DNA of 64,000 bases from Viridibacillus arvi (GCF_001274945.1 NZ_LILB01000001.1:1551111-1615110); one strand, 5' to 3'; shown: positions 8,738 to 20,305, counted from the first letter of the stretch. The notes: generated by a model not told the origin, from the letters alone. Translations and numbers: made by a program.

Positions 8738-8778
8738 CACAAAAATAAACCGAGAAATCACAAGGATTTCTCGGTTTA
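8738..8778 (-). terminator. rpsU terminator
   Basis: A perfect 14-bp stem (TAAACCGAGAAATC with its complement, loop of 5 nt) followed on the minus strand by TTTTTGTG, about 70 nt after the rpsU stop codon. Confidence 0.85.
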
Positions 8779-8847
8779 GGTCATTTGCAATTTAAATCAA
8801 TCATGATGTTGCGTGTTTTGAACGTAGGGATTGTCTAGGAAATTAAA

Positions 8848-9021
8848 TTACCACTTACGTTTACGTGCAGCTTCTGATTTCTTTTTGCGTTTTACGCTAG
8901 GTTTTTCATAGAATTCGCGTTTTCTAACCTCTTGAATTGTACCACTTTTAGAAACAGTACGTTTGAAGCGGCGAAGAGCATCTTCAAGCGATTCGTTTTT
9001 TCTAACGACAGTTTTTGACAT
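8848..9021 (-). CDS. rpsU: 30S ribosomal protein S21 (bS21)
   Basis: A 57-residue, very basic protein, the standard length of Bacillales bS21, with [20 protein letters not shown] at the N-terminus and a Lys/Arg-rich C-terminus. It binds the 30S platform near the anti-Shine-Dalgarno region. The ATG at 9021 is used; upstream in-frame codons run through the GGAGGGAGGG ribosome-binding site and are not coding. It has its own promoter (9100-9128) and terminator (8738-8778). The usual partner yqeY is not next to it here; the fucose operon follows instead. Confidence 0.96.
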   Translation of the reverse strand: MSKTVVRKNESLEDALRRFKRTVSKSGTIQEVRKREFYEKPSVKRKKKSEAARKRKW

Positions 9022-9099
9022 CTCTCTTTCCCTCCCTCCGAACACACATCAAATACGAACATTAGCATAATCAAATATGTTAATGCTGTGTACTAAAAA

Positions 9100-9128
9100 A
9101 TTATACCTTATTGATACAAATTGGTCAA
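9100..9128 (-). promoter_or_regulatory. rpsU promoter, near-consensus sigma-A
   Basis: TTGACC (9123-9128) and TATAAT (9100-9105), spaced by exactly 17 nt on the minus strand, about 80 nt before the rpsU start. It begins right after the deoC stop codon. Confidence 0.8.
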
Positions 9129-9142
9129 TACTCATGCTCGAA

Positions 9143-9811
9143 TTAATATTCAGAATCTGATTTTAATCCGTTCATAATTTTTACACCAGAGCTCGCACCG
9201 ATTCTAGTAGCCCCAGCTTCAACCATAGCTTCTAGATCTTCCAGACTGCGAACACCACCTGAAGCTTTTACACCCATTTCTGGTCCAACAGTTTTGCGCA
9301 TTAATGCTATATCAGCTGCAGTTGCTCCACCAGTTGAAAATCCAGTAGAAGTTTTCACAAAATCAGCGCCTGCTTCTTTAGATAGTTGGCAAGCAACTAC
9401 TTTTTCTTCGTCTGTTAGCAAGCAAGTTTCGATGATAACTTTTACTAAAGTACCGTTAGCTGCATCAACAACAGCTTGAATATCAGATTTAACAACATCA
9501 AGTTGACCTGATTTAAGGGCACCTATATTAATTACCATATCGATTTCACTAGCACCATTTGCAATAGCATCTTTTGTTTCAAATGCTTTTGTAGCGCTTG
9601 TTTGAGCTCCTAATGGGAAACCGATAACAGTACAAACAACTGATTTAGCGCCTTCAAGATGTTTTGCTGCATCTGCTACCCATGTTGGATTGACACAAAC
9701 CGAAGCAAAGTCATATTTTTTAGCTTCTTGACAAAGTGTTGCAATTTGTTCTTTAGTCGCTTCAGGCTTTAATAGTGTATGGTCAATTAATAACGCGTAG
9801 TCTTTAGTCAT
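9143..9811 (-). CDS. deoC: deoxyribose-phosphate aldolase
   Basis: A 222-residue class I aldolase that splits 2-deoxyribose 5-phosphate into glyceraldehyde 3-phosphate and acetaldehyde during deoxynucleoside breakdown. The TIM-barrel catalytic set is complete: the Schiff-base lysine K153 in VKTSTGFS, the assisting lysine K182 in VKASGG, and the acid D91 in SEIDMV. AAAGGAG lies before the ATG. No other deo genes (pdp, nupC) are nearby; the gene stands alone between the SDR gene and rpsU. Confidence 0.95.
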   Translation of the reverse strand: MTKDYALLIDHTLLKPEATKEQIATLCQEAKKYDFASVCVNPTWVADAAKHLEGAKSVVCTVIGFPLGAQTSATKAFETKDAIANGASEIDMVINIGALKSGQLDVVKSDIQAVVDAANGTLVKVIIETCLLTDEEKVVACQLSKEAGADFVKTSTGFSTGGATAADIALMRKTVGPEMGVKASGGVRSLEDLEAMVEAGATRIGASSGVKIMNGLKSDSEY

Positions 9812-9933
9812 GAATGAAAACTCCTTTTATTTAATAGATGTACGTACCTCTTTATTTTACCACGGTTTATAGTTTTCTTTCCACTGTTATGTGTAACATT
9901 GGCCAACTGCTATAAATCAATTGATTTTGTTAC

Positions 9934-9970
9934 AAAAAAGCCATGCCATTATATTAAATGGCATGACTTT
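9934..9970 (-). terminator. terminator downstream of the SDR gene
   Basis: An 11-bp stem (GTCATGCCATT with AATGGCATGGC, one G-U) with a short loop and TTTTTT on the minus strand. It lies about 115 nt after the SDR stop codon and before deoC. On the plus strand the stem has mismatches, so it works best leftward. Confidence 0.75.
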
Positions 9971-10057
9971 TTTAATCATTATATATTATCTCCACAAACA
10001 CAGTTTTATACTATATCGTTTAAAAATTAGTAAAAGTACAGAAAGTAACCTTACTTA

Positions 10058-10080
10058 TTTTAACATCCCCAATGTTAAAA
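10058..10080. repeat. inverted repeat directly after the SDR stop codon
   Basis: TTTTAACAT and ATGTTAAAA are perfect 9-nt arms around CCCCA, abutting the SDR stop codon. The AT-only outer stem makes it a weak terminator at best. It may protect the mRNA 3' end. Confidence 0.45.
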
Positions 10081-10884
10081 TTATTTTTGTGAAGCTGCCC
10101 AAGCATTTTGATCTTCGATTGTTGGGTTTGCAATATAATGCCCACCTTCAATTTGAAGTGTTTGACCAGTCATGAATTTAGATTCATCAGAAGCTAAGTA
10201 TACTACTGCATAACCGATATCGTCTGCTTCGCCGTGATATGGTAGTGCATGATATTTTGTATAGATATCTAATAAATCATCTGGCATATTATTTTTTGCA
10301 GCTGGAGTTAAAATAAGACCTGGTGCAATTGAGTTACAACGAATTTTATCTTTACCATACTGAGTTGCAATATATTTAGTCATGTTGACAACGCCCGCTT
10401 TAGTAGCGCCATAAGCTGTACGGATCTGGTCACTAGCAAATGCAGCCATTGAAGCTGTGTTGATAATAGAACCACCACCTGCTTTTTGCATATGAGGAAT
10501 AGCGTAACGGCTACCAAGTAATACTGATTTTAAGTTCACGTTAACTAAACGATCCCATTCATCAAGGTCAATATTAACAACATCTAAATCTTTATGAATA
10601 TTTGTTAAACCAACATTATTAAATAGTACTGTAATTGTACCGTATTGCTCAACAGTGAAATCCACTGCTTCTTCTACTGATTTAGCATTACCTGCATCAA
10701 GGAATACTGCAGATGCTTCATATCCTTCTTTTACTAAAGCAGCTGCGTGCTCTTTTGCACCTTCTATATTAAAGTCAGCAATAACTACTTTTGCGCCTTC
10801 TTTAGCCAATAATGTTGCTGCTGATAAACCAATTCCTGATGCTCCACCTGTGATAAGAGCTACTTTACCTTCTACACGTTTCAT
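10081..10884 (-). CDS. short-chain dehydrogenase/reductase (SDR), substrate unknown
   Basis: A 267-residue classical SDR. TGGASGIG at 13-20 binds the dinucleotide, and NNVG near 90 replaces the usual NNAG. A Ser precedes the catalytic YGATK (Tyr and Lys of YxxxK near 158-162). The acidic D38 after the second strand (VVIADFN) suggests NAD+ rather than NADP+. Relatives include glucose 1-dehydrogenases and hydroxysteroid dehydrogenases; the substrate cannot be told from sequence. It stands alone, with a 290-nt upstream gap and two hairpins downstream. The tail after residue 245 (YIANPTIEDQNAWAASQK) is distinctive. Confidence 0.85.
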   Translation of the reverse strand: MKRVEGKVALITGGASGIGLSAATLLAKEGAKVVIADFNIEGAKEHAAALVKEGYEASAVFLDAGNAKSVEEAVDFTVEQYGTITVLFNNVGLTNIHKDLDVVNIDLDEWDRLVNVNLKSVLLGSRYAIPHMQKAGGGSIINTASMAAFASDQIRTAYGATKAGVVNMTKYIATQYGKDKIRCNSIAPGLILTPAAKNNMPDDLLDIYTKYHALPYHGEADDIGYAVVYLASDESKFMTGQTLQIEGGHYIANPTIEDQNAWAASQK

Positions 10885-11110
10885 GAAAAATTCCTCCTGT
10901 AATAAGCGAAAATTTAAGTATGTACTAACAAAAGCCTATCATACTCTTAATTTATCGTTATATTATAACCTAACATTATGTATTTTAACATTATAATATT
11001 CATAATTAAAACAATATGCGTTTATTATTTTTTGTTTTTACTAGTAAAACTTTACTACTTTTCGAAAGGTTACTAAACGATAGACTCATATTTAGGTACT
11101 AATATCAAAA
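10885..11110. other. AT-rich intergenic region, SDR promoter region
   Basis: About 230 nt with no supported gene. On the minus strand it holds a tandem ATAATGTTA repeat and a TATAAT (in GGTTATAATATAACG) that may be the -10 of the SDR gene, without a good -35. Nothing else was recognised. Confidence 0.4.
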
Positions 11111-11152
11111 GTAAAACCCCTAAAGCGAAATTACATTCCGCTTTAGGGGTTT
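11111..11152 (-). terminator. terminator of the hrcA-to-mtaB operon
   Basis: A 14-bp perfect stem (AAACCCCTAAAGCG with its complement) followed by a T run on the minus strand, 25 nt after the mtaB stop. It closes the long heat-shock operon. Confidence 0.85.
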
Positions 11153-11177
11153 ATGAATTTGTAATCATTTATCTAGT

Positions 11178-12515
11178 TTAGTTTGCTTGTACTTCTTCTA
11201 ATACACGTACAAATTGACCTTCAGAAGACGGGTAACCAGCTTTTGTTACTTTCACTTTTACTAATTTACCAATCATGTCTTCATTACCTTCAAAGATAAC
11301 TTTTAAATAGTTGTCTGAATAACCAGCATAAAGACCTGCATCTTTTCCTTCTTTGATACGTTCTTCAGGAATGATTTCTAATACTTCATTTTCAAATTGA
11401 GAAGCATATTCTTTGGCTAGTTGATCGTTTAGTGTTAATAAGCGGTGTACACGTTCGTTTTTCACTTCTTCGTCTACCTGATCTTCCATACGGGCTGCTG
11501 GTGTTCCAGTACGTTTAGAGTATGGGAAAACATGCAGTTCAGCGAATTTGTGATGATTGATGAAGTTATATGTTTCCATAAATTCTTCTTCTGTCTCACC
11601 TGGAAAACCGACTATTACGTCTGAAGTAACTGCTAAATGTGGTAATACTTCACGTAAACGGTCTAATCGCTCACCGAAGAATTCCATCGTATATTTGCGT
11701 CGCATGCGTTTAAGAACAGTGTCAGAACCCGATTGAATTGGAATATGTAAATGATTTACGACGATATTAGAATCTCGTAAAACTTCTATCACTTCATCGG
11801 TTAATTGACTTGCTTCGATCGAGCTAATACGCAAACGTTTTAAGCCTTTTACATTCTGTTCTAAGTCACGTAATAGTTGCGCCAGATTATAATCTTTTAG
11901 ATCTTGTCCGTAACCACCTGTGTGGATACCTGTTAAAACGATTTCTAAATAACCAGCATCTACAAGTTGTTGCGCTTGATGTACTACTTCTTGTGGATCA
12001 CGAGAACGCATTAGACCACGTGCCCATGGGATTATACAGAATGTACAGAAGTTATTACAACCCTCTTGGATTTTCAATGACGCACGAGTGCGATCAGTGA
12101 AATAAGGAACGTCTAGCTCTTCATATACTCGGTTTTTCATAATGTTACGTACAGCATTGATAGGCTGACGTTCATTTTTGTATTGTTCAATATAGCCAAT
12201 CATTTTCGTACGGTCTTGCGTCCCAACTACAATATCTACACCGGGAATAGCCATAATTTCTGCTGGAGAAGTTTGAGCATAACATCCTGTTACGCAAATA
12301 ACGGCATCAGGGTTTTGTCTTATTGCACGACGTATAACTTGGCGACTTTTCTTATCTCCTGTATTCGTAACTGTACAAGTATTAATTACATAGACATCTG
12401 CCTGATGGTCAAATTCTTTGCGTTCATAACCTTCATCTTTAAACAGTTGCCAAATTGCCTCTGTTTCATAGTGATTCACTTTACATCCTAATGTATGAAA
12501 AGCCACTGAAGACAA
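11178..12515 (-). CDS. mtaB: tRNA t6A37 methylthiotransferase
   Basis: A 445-residue radical-SAM methylthiotransferase (YqeV/MtaB) that converts t6A to ms2t6A at position 37 of ANN-decoding tRNAs. The N-terminal UPF0004 domain carries C11, C47 and C78 for one iron-sulfur cluster. The radical-SAM motif is C153-x3-C157-x2-C160 in GCNNFCTFC. A C-terminal TRAM domain follows. The start is TTG at 12513-12515, with AGAGGTGA upstream and no better ATG. It is the last gene of the dnaK operon in this genome, 15 nt after rsmE. Confidence 0.95.
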   Translation of the reverse strand: MSSVAFHTLGCKVNHYETEAIWQLFKDEGYERKEFDHQADVYVINTCTVTNTGDKKSRQVIRRAIRQNPDAVICVTGCYAQTSPAEIMAIPGVDIVVGTQDRTKMIGYIEQYKNERQPINAVRNIMKNRVYEELDVPYFTDRTRASLKIQEGCNNFCTFCIIPWARGLMRSRDPQEVVHQAQQLVDAGYLEIVLTGIHTGGYGQDLKDYNLAQLLRDLEQNVKGLKRLRISSIEASQLTDEVIEVLRDSNIVVNHLHIPIQSGSDTVLKRMRRKYTMEFFGERLDRLREVLPHLAVTSDVIVGFPGETEEEFMETYNFINHHKFAELHVFPYSKRTGTPAARMEDQVDEEVKNERVHRLLTLNDQLAKEYASQFENEVLEIIPEERIKEGKDAGLYAGYSDNYLKVIFEGNEDMIGKLVKVKVTKAGYPSSEGQFVRVLEEVQAN

Positions 12516-12530
12516 GGCTCGTCACCTCTT

Positions 12531-13268
12531 TCATTCAAATTCATAAGAAATTGCGGAAAGAACATACAGTGGTGCCGTTTCCGCACGTAAAATTCTTGGT
12601 CCTAGTGAAATACATTGACATCCTAATCCTTGTAAAGCGGTAGCCTCTTTTCGAGAAATACCGCCTTCTGGACCAAATATGACAAGGATTGACTTATAAT
12701 CATACACTTTTTTTAATTGATCAGCAAACCGAGTTCGTTCTAGTTGCTTTGCATCCTCTTCATCTGCTAAAAAGACTGCATCAAATTCCGGTACTTTTTT
12801 TAGTAATTGTGAGAAGCTCACTGGCTCTTCAATTGTCGGGATATGCGTACGATGCGATTGCTCTGCTGCTTCCTTCGCAATTTTCTGTAAGCGCTCTTGC
12901 TTCTTTTTACCTTTTTTCCCATCCCATTTGACGATTGATCGTTCCGCTTCAAAAGGAAGTAATGCATACATACCCAACTCAGTTGACTTTTGAACAATTA
13001 AATCGAGTTTATCACCCTTTGGTAAGCCACAAGCGATCGTCACTTTAATAGGTAGCTCAGGTGAAGGCATTACATTGTCTGTTTTTTCTACATGAACGCC
13101 ATCTTCAGTAAAGTCCAAAATACGACTGATTGTCGCTTCACCATTATGAACTACAATGATTTCATCACCTACACGCATACGCATTACTTTTGTAATATGA
13201 TGCGCATCTTCACCACTAATTATGGCCAATTGATTATCAGAGGATTCATTAATAAAATATCGTTGCAT
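12531..13268 (-). CDS. rsmE: 16S rRNA m3U1498 methyltransferase
   Basis: A 245-residue SPOUT-class methyltransferase with an N-terminal PUA-like domain. The knotted SAM-binding C-terminus shows IFGPEGGISRKE near residue 200 and LGPRILRAETAPL near 222, both RsmE signatures. It methylates N3 of U1498 in 16S rRNA. GGAG precedes the ATG. It lies 12 nt after prmA, consistent with the conserved order dnaJ-prmA-rsmE-mtaB. Confidence 0.95.
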   Translation of the reverse strand: MQRYFINESSDNQLAIISGEDAHHITKVMRMRVGDEIIVVHNGEATISRILDFTEDGVHVEKTDNVMPSPELPIKVTIACGLPKGDKLDLIVQKSTELGMYALLPFEAERSIVKWDGKKGKKKQERLQKIAKEAAEQSHRTHIPTIEEPVSFSQLLKKVPEFDAVFLADEEDAKQLERTRFADQLKKVYDYKSILVIFGPEGGISRKEATALQGLGCQCISLGPRILRAETAPLYVLSAISYEFE

Positions 13269-13280
13269 AGTAACACTCCA

Positions 13281-14225
13281 TCAATTTACTGATTTTCGTG
13301 AAATAATTGCTACCCAATCTTCCATCATCATTACTTCTTCAATAATAAAGCCTGCTTTTACAAGAGATGCTTTCACATCGTCCTTCTTCGGTTCAATTAT
13401 TCCTGAAGTAATAAATAGGCCGCCTGGTTTAACAATTGTATAGGCATCATCTGTGAAAGTCATAATTACTTCAGCTAAGATATTCGCAACTACCACGTCT
13501 GCAGGTTCTTTTACAGTATCTAAAAGATTTCCTTGCATAACATCAATAGAATCTTCAACCTTATTTAGCTGAACATTTTCAATTGCAGAGCGTACCGCTA
13601 CTTCATCTAAATCAAGTGCATGAACATGCTTTGCTCCAAGTAATGCTGCTCCGATGGCTAAAACACCAGATCCAGTACCAACATCTACTACTAAATCCGT
13701 ATCTTTTATTGTTTTTTCTAATGCTTGTAAACATAATACAGTTGTAGGATGAGTTCCAGTACCGAAAGCCATACCAGGATCAAGTTCAATGATTAGCTCA
13801 TCACTATTTACAGGTTCATAATCTTCCCAAGTTGGTACAATTGTGAAACGGTTAGAAATTTTTACAGGATGATAATACTTTTTCCATGCAGTTGCCCAAT
13901 CTTCCTCATTCACTTCATTGATTGTCACTTCGTTGTGACCAATATTAATGTCATAGTTTACCAGATTATTGATGGCAACTTTAATTTCTTCAACAGTTTC
14001 ACCTAAAAAGCTTGTTTCAGCTAAATAAGCTTTTACAATGACACCATCCTTAGGAAAATCTTTTGGATTTAAAGCGTAAATTTCACCAAATTGATCTGCA
14101 CGTTCTTTACCATAATCCTCTGAATCCTCTATCACGACACCACTTGCTCCAGCTTCGTGTAGAATATTCGAAATTGCTTCAACCGCTTCACTCGTTGTAT
14201 GGATGGATAGCTCCGACCATTTCAC
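13281..14225 (-). CDS. prmA: ribosomal protein L11 methyltransferase
   Basis: A 314-residue SAM-dependent methyltransferase that trimethylates L11. The N-terminal L11-recognition domain is followed by [14 protein letters not shown] near 147 and the SAM-binding loop [12 protein letters not shown] near 177, with NILAEV near 244. The start is GTG, preceded by GGGAG. It lies 15 nt downstream of dnaJ in the CIRCE operon. Confidence 0.95.
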   Translation of the reverse strand: MKWSELSIHTTSEAVEAISNILHEAGASGVVIEDSEDYGKERADQFGEIYALNPKDFPKDGVIVKAYLAETSFLGETVEEIKVAINNLVNYDINIGHNEVTINEVNEEDWATAWKKYYHPVKISNRFTIVPTWEDYEPVNSDELIIELDPGMAFGTGTHPTTVLCLQALEKTIKDTDLVVDVGTGSGVLAIGAALLGAKHVHALDLDEVAVRSAIENVQLNKVEDSIDVMQGNLLDTVKEPADVVVANILAEVIMTFTDDAYTIVKPGGLFITSGIIEPKKDDVKASLVKAGFIIEEVMMMEDWVAIISRKSVN

Positions 14226-14240
14226 TTGTAGCCAACTCCC

Positions 14241-15368
14241 TTATTCACCTTTAAATTTGTTTTTTATTTTATCAAACAAAGTGCTACCTTGCTCTTCTGG
14301 GATATCACCAGAAATACTAGCAAATTCGCGCAATAATTGTTTTTGTTTTTCAGTTAATTTCTTCGGCGTTACTACGCTTACGATTACATGTTGATCGCCA
14401 GTACCATAACCATGAACGTTTTTAACACCTTTTCCTTTTAAGCGGAATCTGTCACCAGATTGAGTACCTGTAGGAATCTTCATCTTCACTTTACCATGAA
14501 CTGTTGGTACTTCAATATCATCACCAAGTGCCGCTTGAGCGAATGTAATTGGTAATTCTAAATAAATATCATCACCGTCACGTTCAAATTTATCATGTGC
14601 ACGAACATGGAATACGATGTAAAGGTCACCTGCTGGCCCACCGTTAGTACCCGCTTCACCTTGACCACTTACGCGCAATTGTTGACCATCATCAACACCT
14701 GCTGGAATCGTAACTTTGATTTTTTTACGTTTTTTAACTGTACCTGCACCGTGACATGTTGAACATTTATCTTTGATAATTTGACCAGAACCTTTACAGT
14801 AACCACAAGTACGGCGGTTTACCATTTGACCAAATGGTGTTGAAACTGTCTCATTTATCTGGCCTTGGCCATTACAGTGTGAACATGTATCTTTTGATGT
14901 ACCTGGTTTTGCACCAGATCCATGACAAGTTTCACAAGTTTCATCACGAGGGATTTCGATTTCAGTTTCTTTACCGAATACCGCTTCTTCAAAACTAATT
15001 GTCATGCGATATTGTAGATCATCACCTTTTGTTGGTGCATTCGGATCACGACGACGGCTTCCGCCACCACCGCCAAAGAATGAACTGAAAATGTCTTCGA
15101 AACCGAAGCCATCTCCGCCGCCGAAACCACTTCCACCAAATCCTTGGTTTGGATCTTGATGTCCGAACTGGTCATAGCGCGCTTTTTTCTGGTCATCACT
15201 TAATACTTCATATGCTTCAGCAATTTCTTTGAATTTCTCTTCTGCCCCAGCCTCTTTATTCAAGTCAGGGTGATATTGTTTAGATAATTTACGATAAGCT
15301 TTTTTAATTTCGTCTTTTGACGCTGATTTTTGAAGACCTAAGACTTCATAATAATCACGTTTATTCAT
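14241..15368 (-). CDS. dnaJ: chaperone DnaJ
   Basis: A 375-residue type I Hsp40 co-chaperone. The J domain (1-70) has the essential H33-P34-D35 that stimulates DnaK ATPase. A Gly/Phe-rich linker follows (about 75-110), then four CxxCxGxG zinc repeats ([32 protein letters not shown]) and the C-terminal substrate-binding domains. A hairpin terminator at 15438-15470 lies between dnaK and dnaJ, so dnaJ and the genes after it may be expressed below dnaK. Confidence 0.97.
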   Translation of the reverse strand: MNKRDYYEVLGLQKSASKDEIKKAYRKLSKQYHPDLNKEAGAEEKFKEIAEAYEVLSDDQKKARYDQFGHQDPNQGFGGSGFGGGDGFGFEDIFSSFFGGGGGSRRRDPNAPTKGDDLQYRMTISFEEAVFGKETEIEIPRDETCETCHGSGAKPGTSKDTCSHCNGQGQINETVSTPFGQMVNRRTCGYCKGSGQIIKDKCSTCHGAGTVKKRKKIKVTIPAGVDDGQQLRVSGQGEAGTNGGPAGDLYIVFHVRAHDKFERDGDDIYLELPITFAQAALGDDIEVPTVHGKVKMKIPTGTQSGDRFRLKGKGVKNVHGYGTGDQHVIVSVVTPKKLTEKQKQLLREFASISGDIPEEQGSTLFDKIKNKFKGE

Positions 15369-15437
15369 TTTTCACACTCCGCTCCGTTTGCATAAAATAT
15401 ATTGTAACATGGAAAGAACAAATGACAAAAAACATTG

Positions 15438-15470
15438 AAAAAAGCCAAAGCCCGAGGCGGTCTTTGGCTT
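15438..15470 (-). terminator. terminator-like hairpin between dnaK and dnaJ
   Basis: AGCCAAAG-A-CCG and CGG-G-CTTTGGCT form an 11-bp stem with one mismatch and a 3-nt loop, followed by TTTTTT on the minus strand. It is strong enough to stop a fraction of transcripts, giving more dnaK than dnaJ mRNA. Confidence 0.7.
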
Positions 15471-15543
15471 CTTTCAAAACAACAATGCATACGTTAATAT
15501 ACACTGTTCAAGCGCCATTAAAGATGCGCTCTATTTTTTAGCA

Positions 15544-17388
<1,845 letters not shown>

Positions 17389-17430
17389 CTAGATTTGATT
17401 CATTTTTCATTTTTTCGTCTCAATATTTCT

Positions 17431-18021
17431 TTATTCATTAACTTTAACCATTGCTGGTCGTAATATTCGATCTTTCAACTTATACCCCTTTTGTAGTTCT
17501 TGTAAAACGATTCCTTGTTCTTTAGAATCATCTTGTTCTTGCATAACTGCGTGGTGAATGTTTGGATCAAACGCTTCGCCTTCAGATGCTACAGGTTCTA
17601 AGCCTTCTTTTGTTGTTGCTTCTATTAGTGAACGGTATACCATTTCAATCCCTTTTTTCATGGATTCGGCATCTTCCGTTGTTGCCTCAACTTGTAAAGC
17701 TCGTTCGAAATTGTCTAATACCGGAAGTAAATCCGTTAACAAATTTTGCGCACGATACTTTTCTTGCGCTATGCGCTCAGTTTGTGTACGACGTTTTAAA
17801 TTGTCATAGTCAGCACGTAATCGCAGGAAACGACTTTCTGATTCATCAAGCTTTTGCTCTAGAGCTGTGATTTCTGCTTGATGTTGCTCCTCAACCGTTA
17901 GTTCAGTTGTAGCTTCTACAGCTTCAGCGTCTACTACGTTTTCTTCTTGCTCATTTAGTTGTTCTTCTACAACTGTGTTCTCTTCTACTGCTTGCTCTTT
18001 AAATTCATTTGCTTTAGACAC
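17431..18021 (-). CDS. grpE: nucleotide exchange factor GrpE
   Basis: A 196-residue protein with a long acidic, Glu/Val-rich N-terminus (1-50), a coiled-coil helix (about 50-95, with [13 protein letters not shown]), and the conserved GrpE head ending [15 protein letters not shown]. It releases ADP from DnaK. The start is GTG, preceded by GGAGG. It lies between hrcA and dnaK in the usual order. Confidence 0.96.
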   Translation of the reverse strand: MSKANEFKEQAVEENTVVEEQLNEQEENVVDAEAVEATTELTVEEQHQAEITALEQKLDESESRFLRLRADYDNLKRRTQTERIAQEKYRAQNLLTDLLPVLDNFERALQVEATTEDAESMKKGIEMVYRSLIEATTKEGLEPVASEGEAFDPNIHHAVMQEQDDSKEQGIVLQELQKGYKLKDRILRPAMVKVNE

Positions 18022-18047
18022 TTTTCATCCTCCTATAATGTCGCTCT

Positions 18048-19073
18048 CTACCTCGGTTTTTGTGTCAGCTGGCGAGTTAAATCGCCACTCATAAAGTCGA
18101 GTAATGCAACGACACGTCGATAATCCATCCTTGTAGGCCCGATAATTGCTATTGAACCACTTTGTCCCTCACCTACCGAGTAAGATGCTGTGATTACACT
18201 GCATTCTTCCATCGCCAAATGATTATTTTCAGAACCAATACGGATTTGAATCCCTGATTGGTTCATCGGGAAAATGGATTGGATTTGAGTAGTTTTTTCC
18301 ATTAGTTCCATAAGCATTCGTACTTTGTTTATGTCATGAAACTCAGGTTGGTTGAACATATTCGTTTTGCCACCATAGAAAATTTTACCTTCTGATTGAT
18401 GTGCTGTCACGTCTATTAATGACGAAAGTAATCCGTCATACGTACCAAGATGTTGTTTTATAACCGCTGCTGTTTCAAGTTCGAGCTTCATTTGTAGTTG
18501 CTCTAACGGAACGCCAATCAGTCGTTCATTTAAAATATTGACGACCTTCTCAATATCCGACGGGGAAAAATCCGACGGTAATGAGAAAATGCGATTTTCC
18601 ACATGTCCATTATCAGTAACGATAATAGCGACTGCAGAATCAGCTGTTAAAGGTACAATTGAAAATCGTTTCACTTTATGCAACTGCACATCTGGTCCTA
18701 ATAATATAGATGTGTAAGACGTCAATTCAGATAATATCGTAGCTGACTTGCGAATGACTTGTTCAGTTTCCATAATCCGATCTTGGAAAACAGATTGGAT
18801 TTTGTGAATCTCGTTTGTTGTAATTATTTGAGGTTTTAGCAAGTGATCCACATAAAATCTGTAACCTTTTTCAGACGGTACTCGCCCCGATGAAGTATGC
18901 GTTTTTTCTAGGAAACCTAGTTCTTCTAAATCCGCCATTTCATTACGAATGGTTGCTGGACTAAAAGTAATGCCTTCCTTCTTCGAGATTTGTCGAGAGC
19001 CAACTGGTTGAGCTGACATAATGAAGTCATCTACGATTACTTGCAATACTTGTAACTGCCGATTTGTTAGCAT
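18048..19073 (-). CDS. hrcA: heat-inducible transcription repressor HrcA
   Basis: A 341-residue repressor that binds CIRCE and depends on GroEL for activity. The N-terminal winged helix contains QVLQVIVDDFIMSAQPVGSR and FSPATIRNEMADLE near 45; the C-terminal dimerisation domain ends GPTRMDYRRVVALLDFMS. The ATG at 19071-19073 is chosen because AGAGG lies 8 nt upstream. A longer frame would start at a GTG inside the CIRCE element itself. It is the first gene of the operon and represses it. Confidence 0.95.
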   Translation of the reverse strand: MLTNRQLQVLQVIVDDFIMSAQPVGSRQISKKEGITFSPATIRNEMADLEELGFLEKTHTSSGRVPSEKGYRFYVDHLLKPQIITTNEIHKIQSVFQDRIMETEQVIRKSATILSELTSYTSILLGPDVQLHKVKRFSIVPLTADSAVAIIVTDNGHVENRIFSLPSDFSPSDIEKVVNILNERLIGVPLEQLQMKLELETAAVIKQHLGTYDGLLSSLIDVTAHQSEGKIFYGGKTNMFNQPEFHDINKVRMLMELMEKTTQIQSIFPMNQSGIQIRIGSENNHLAMEECSVITASYSVGEGQSGSIAIIGPTRMDYRRVVALLDFMSGDLTRQLTQKPR

Positions 19074-19087
19074 GATCATCACCTCTG

Positions 19088-19114
19088 TTAGCACTCACTT
19101 AAGAAGAGTGCTAA
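19088..19114. promoter_or_regulatory. CIRCE operator
   Basis: TTAGCACTC, 9 nt (ACTTAAGAA), GAGTGCTAA: an exact match to the CIRCE consensus, placed between the promoter and the hrcA ribosome-binding site. HrcA bound here would block the operon outside heat shock. Confidence 0.97.
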
Positions 19115-19124
19115 TACTATATTT

Positions 19125-19153
19125 AACTTATCAAATCTATTATTTTATGTCAA
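19125..19153 (-). promoter_or_regulatory. sigma-A promoter of the hrcA-grpE-dnaK-dnaJ operon
   Basis: TTGACA (19148-19153) and TAAGTT (19125-19130), spaced by 17 nt on the minus strand. The predicted start point falls a few bases before the CIRCE repeat. A TATAGT just downstream is an alternative -10. Confidence 0.7.
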
Positions 19154-19168
19154 CGGAAACGCATGTGT

Positions 19169-20305
19169 TTATAGTAAAAATTCTTCAAAAACTTCATTTC
19201 CTACAAAACGTCCTTTTTTCGTTAACTTTACAGCTTCTTCATCATTTGAAATAAGACCTGCTGAAACAAGCATTTGTAGTTTTTCACTATATACACTTTC
19301 AATCGTACAGCCAAACTTCTCTTTAAAGTGCGATTTTGAAATTCCTGCTGTTTTACGTAAACCTAAAAAAAGTTCTTCCTCTATTTTTTCACTTTGTGTT
19401 ACTTCATGCGTTTTTAGTATGGGTCTTTCACCAGCTTCTAATGTACTGATATATTTTTTTAATGGTGCATGATTTGAGTAACGAGTGCCATTGACATATC
19501 CATGAGCTCCTGCACCAAAACCTGCGTATTCATCATTGTCCCAATAAATACGATTATGAATAGAAGAATGCCCTTCTTTGGCGAAATTACTTATTTCGTA
19601 TTGATGCCAGCCGTGTGTTTCCATTTGTTGCATCAATTCTTCATACATATCTGCCTCTTGATCTTCACCTGGCAAACTCAATTTCCCTTTGTTCATCAAG
19701 TTATAGAAAATCGTTTTAGATTCTACAATAAGTGAATAGGCTGAGTAATGCGGAAGATTTAAGTCAAAAGCAATTTTTAGTGTTTCTTTCCATTCATCCA
19801 TCGTTTGACCAGGTAGTCCGTACATTAAATCAATACTGATGTTCTTGAAACCAACTTTTTTCGCTTCCTCGATTGTTTCAAAAACGTCATCATTGGAATG
19901 AGTACGCCCTAGTTTTTTTAATAATTCTGGTTGAAACGCTTGTACACCAAGACTTAAACGATTTACACCACCGTTAAAAAGTACTTCCAATTTTTCTTTC
20001 GTTAATTCATCAGGATTTGCTTCTGATGTAAATTCTTTTACATGTTCCATTGGGATGTATGTTTTGATCAATGTTAGAAGACGTGAAAGTTGTGTTGGTG
20101 ATAATGATGTTGGTGTTCCTCCGCCTAAAAATATTGTTTCAATATGACTGAAAGCTTCTTTGTTTTCAGTCCATAATTTCATTTCTATACCTAATGCTTC
20201 TATATATTCATCGACAGGCTGGTTTTTGAAAAATACTTTATTAAAATCGCAATAATTGCAAATTTGATGGCAAAATGGAATGTGTATATAAACGCCTCTG
20301 GCCAA
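19169..20305 (-). CDS. hemW: radical SAM heme chaperone HemW
   Basis: A 378-residue radical-SAM protein with the cluster motif C12-x3-C16-x2-C19 (FCHQICNYCDF), GGGTPTSLSP near 62 and the HemW C-terminal domain. Proteins of this type were long annotated as oxygen-independent coproporphyrinogen oxidase (HemN). The missing fourth N-terminal cysteine (CDF rather than CSC after the motif) marks the HemW branch, which binds and transfers heme. The start is TTG, with AAGGA 6 nt upstream. It lies upstream of hrcA and reads in the same direction. Confidence 0.92.
   Translation of the reverse strand: MARGVYIHIPFCHQICNYCDFNKVFFKNQPVDEYIEALGIEMKLWTENKEAFSHIETIFLGGGTPTSLSPTQLSRLLTLIKTYIPMEHVKEFTSEANPDELTKEKLEVLFNGGVNRLSLGVQAFQPELLKKLGRTHSNDDVFETIEEAKKVGFKNISIDLMYGLPGQTMDEWKETLKIAFDLNLPHYSAYSLIVESKTIFYNLMNKGKLSLPGEDQEADMYEELMQQMETHGWHQYEISNFAKEGHSSIHNRIYWDNDEYAGFGAGAHGYVNGTRYSNHAPLKKYISTLEAGERPILKTHEVTQSEKIEEELFLGLRKTAGISKSHFKEKFGCTIESVYSEKLQMLVSAGLISNDEEAVKLTKKGRFVGNEVFEEFLL

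Noticed and set aside
9046-9099. Partial inverted repeat in the rpsU leader as a regulatory RNA
   Set aside because: The arms (ACATTAG and TTAATG) match only over 5-6 bases; no known S21 leader fold could be drawn.
17562-17870. Plus-strand frame of 102 residues opposite grpE, Leu-rich like a membrane protein
   Set aside because: The Leu run comes from the reverse complement of grpE codons for Glu, Thr and Ala; no start signal.
19074-19094. Longer hrcA frame starting at GTG 19094
   Set aside because: The GTG lies inside the CIRCE repeat and upstream of the ribosome-binding site; ATG 19073 fits better.
19169-20305. hemW read as oxygen-independent coproporphyrinogen oxidase HemN
   Set aside because: The cluster motif ends CDF without the extra cysteine of HemN, and the locus is the HemW place next to hrcA and lepA.
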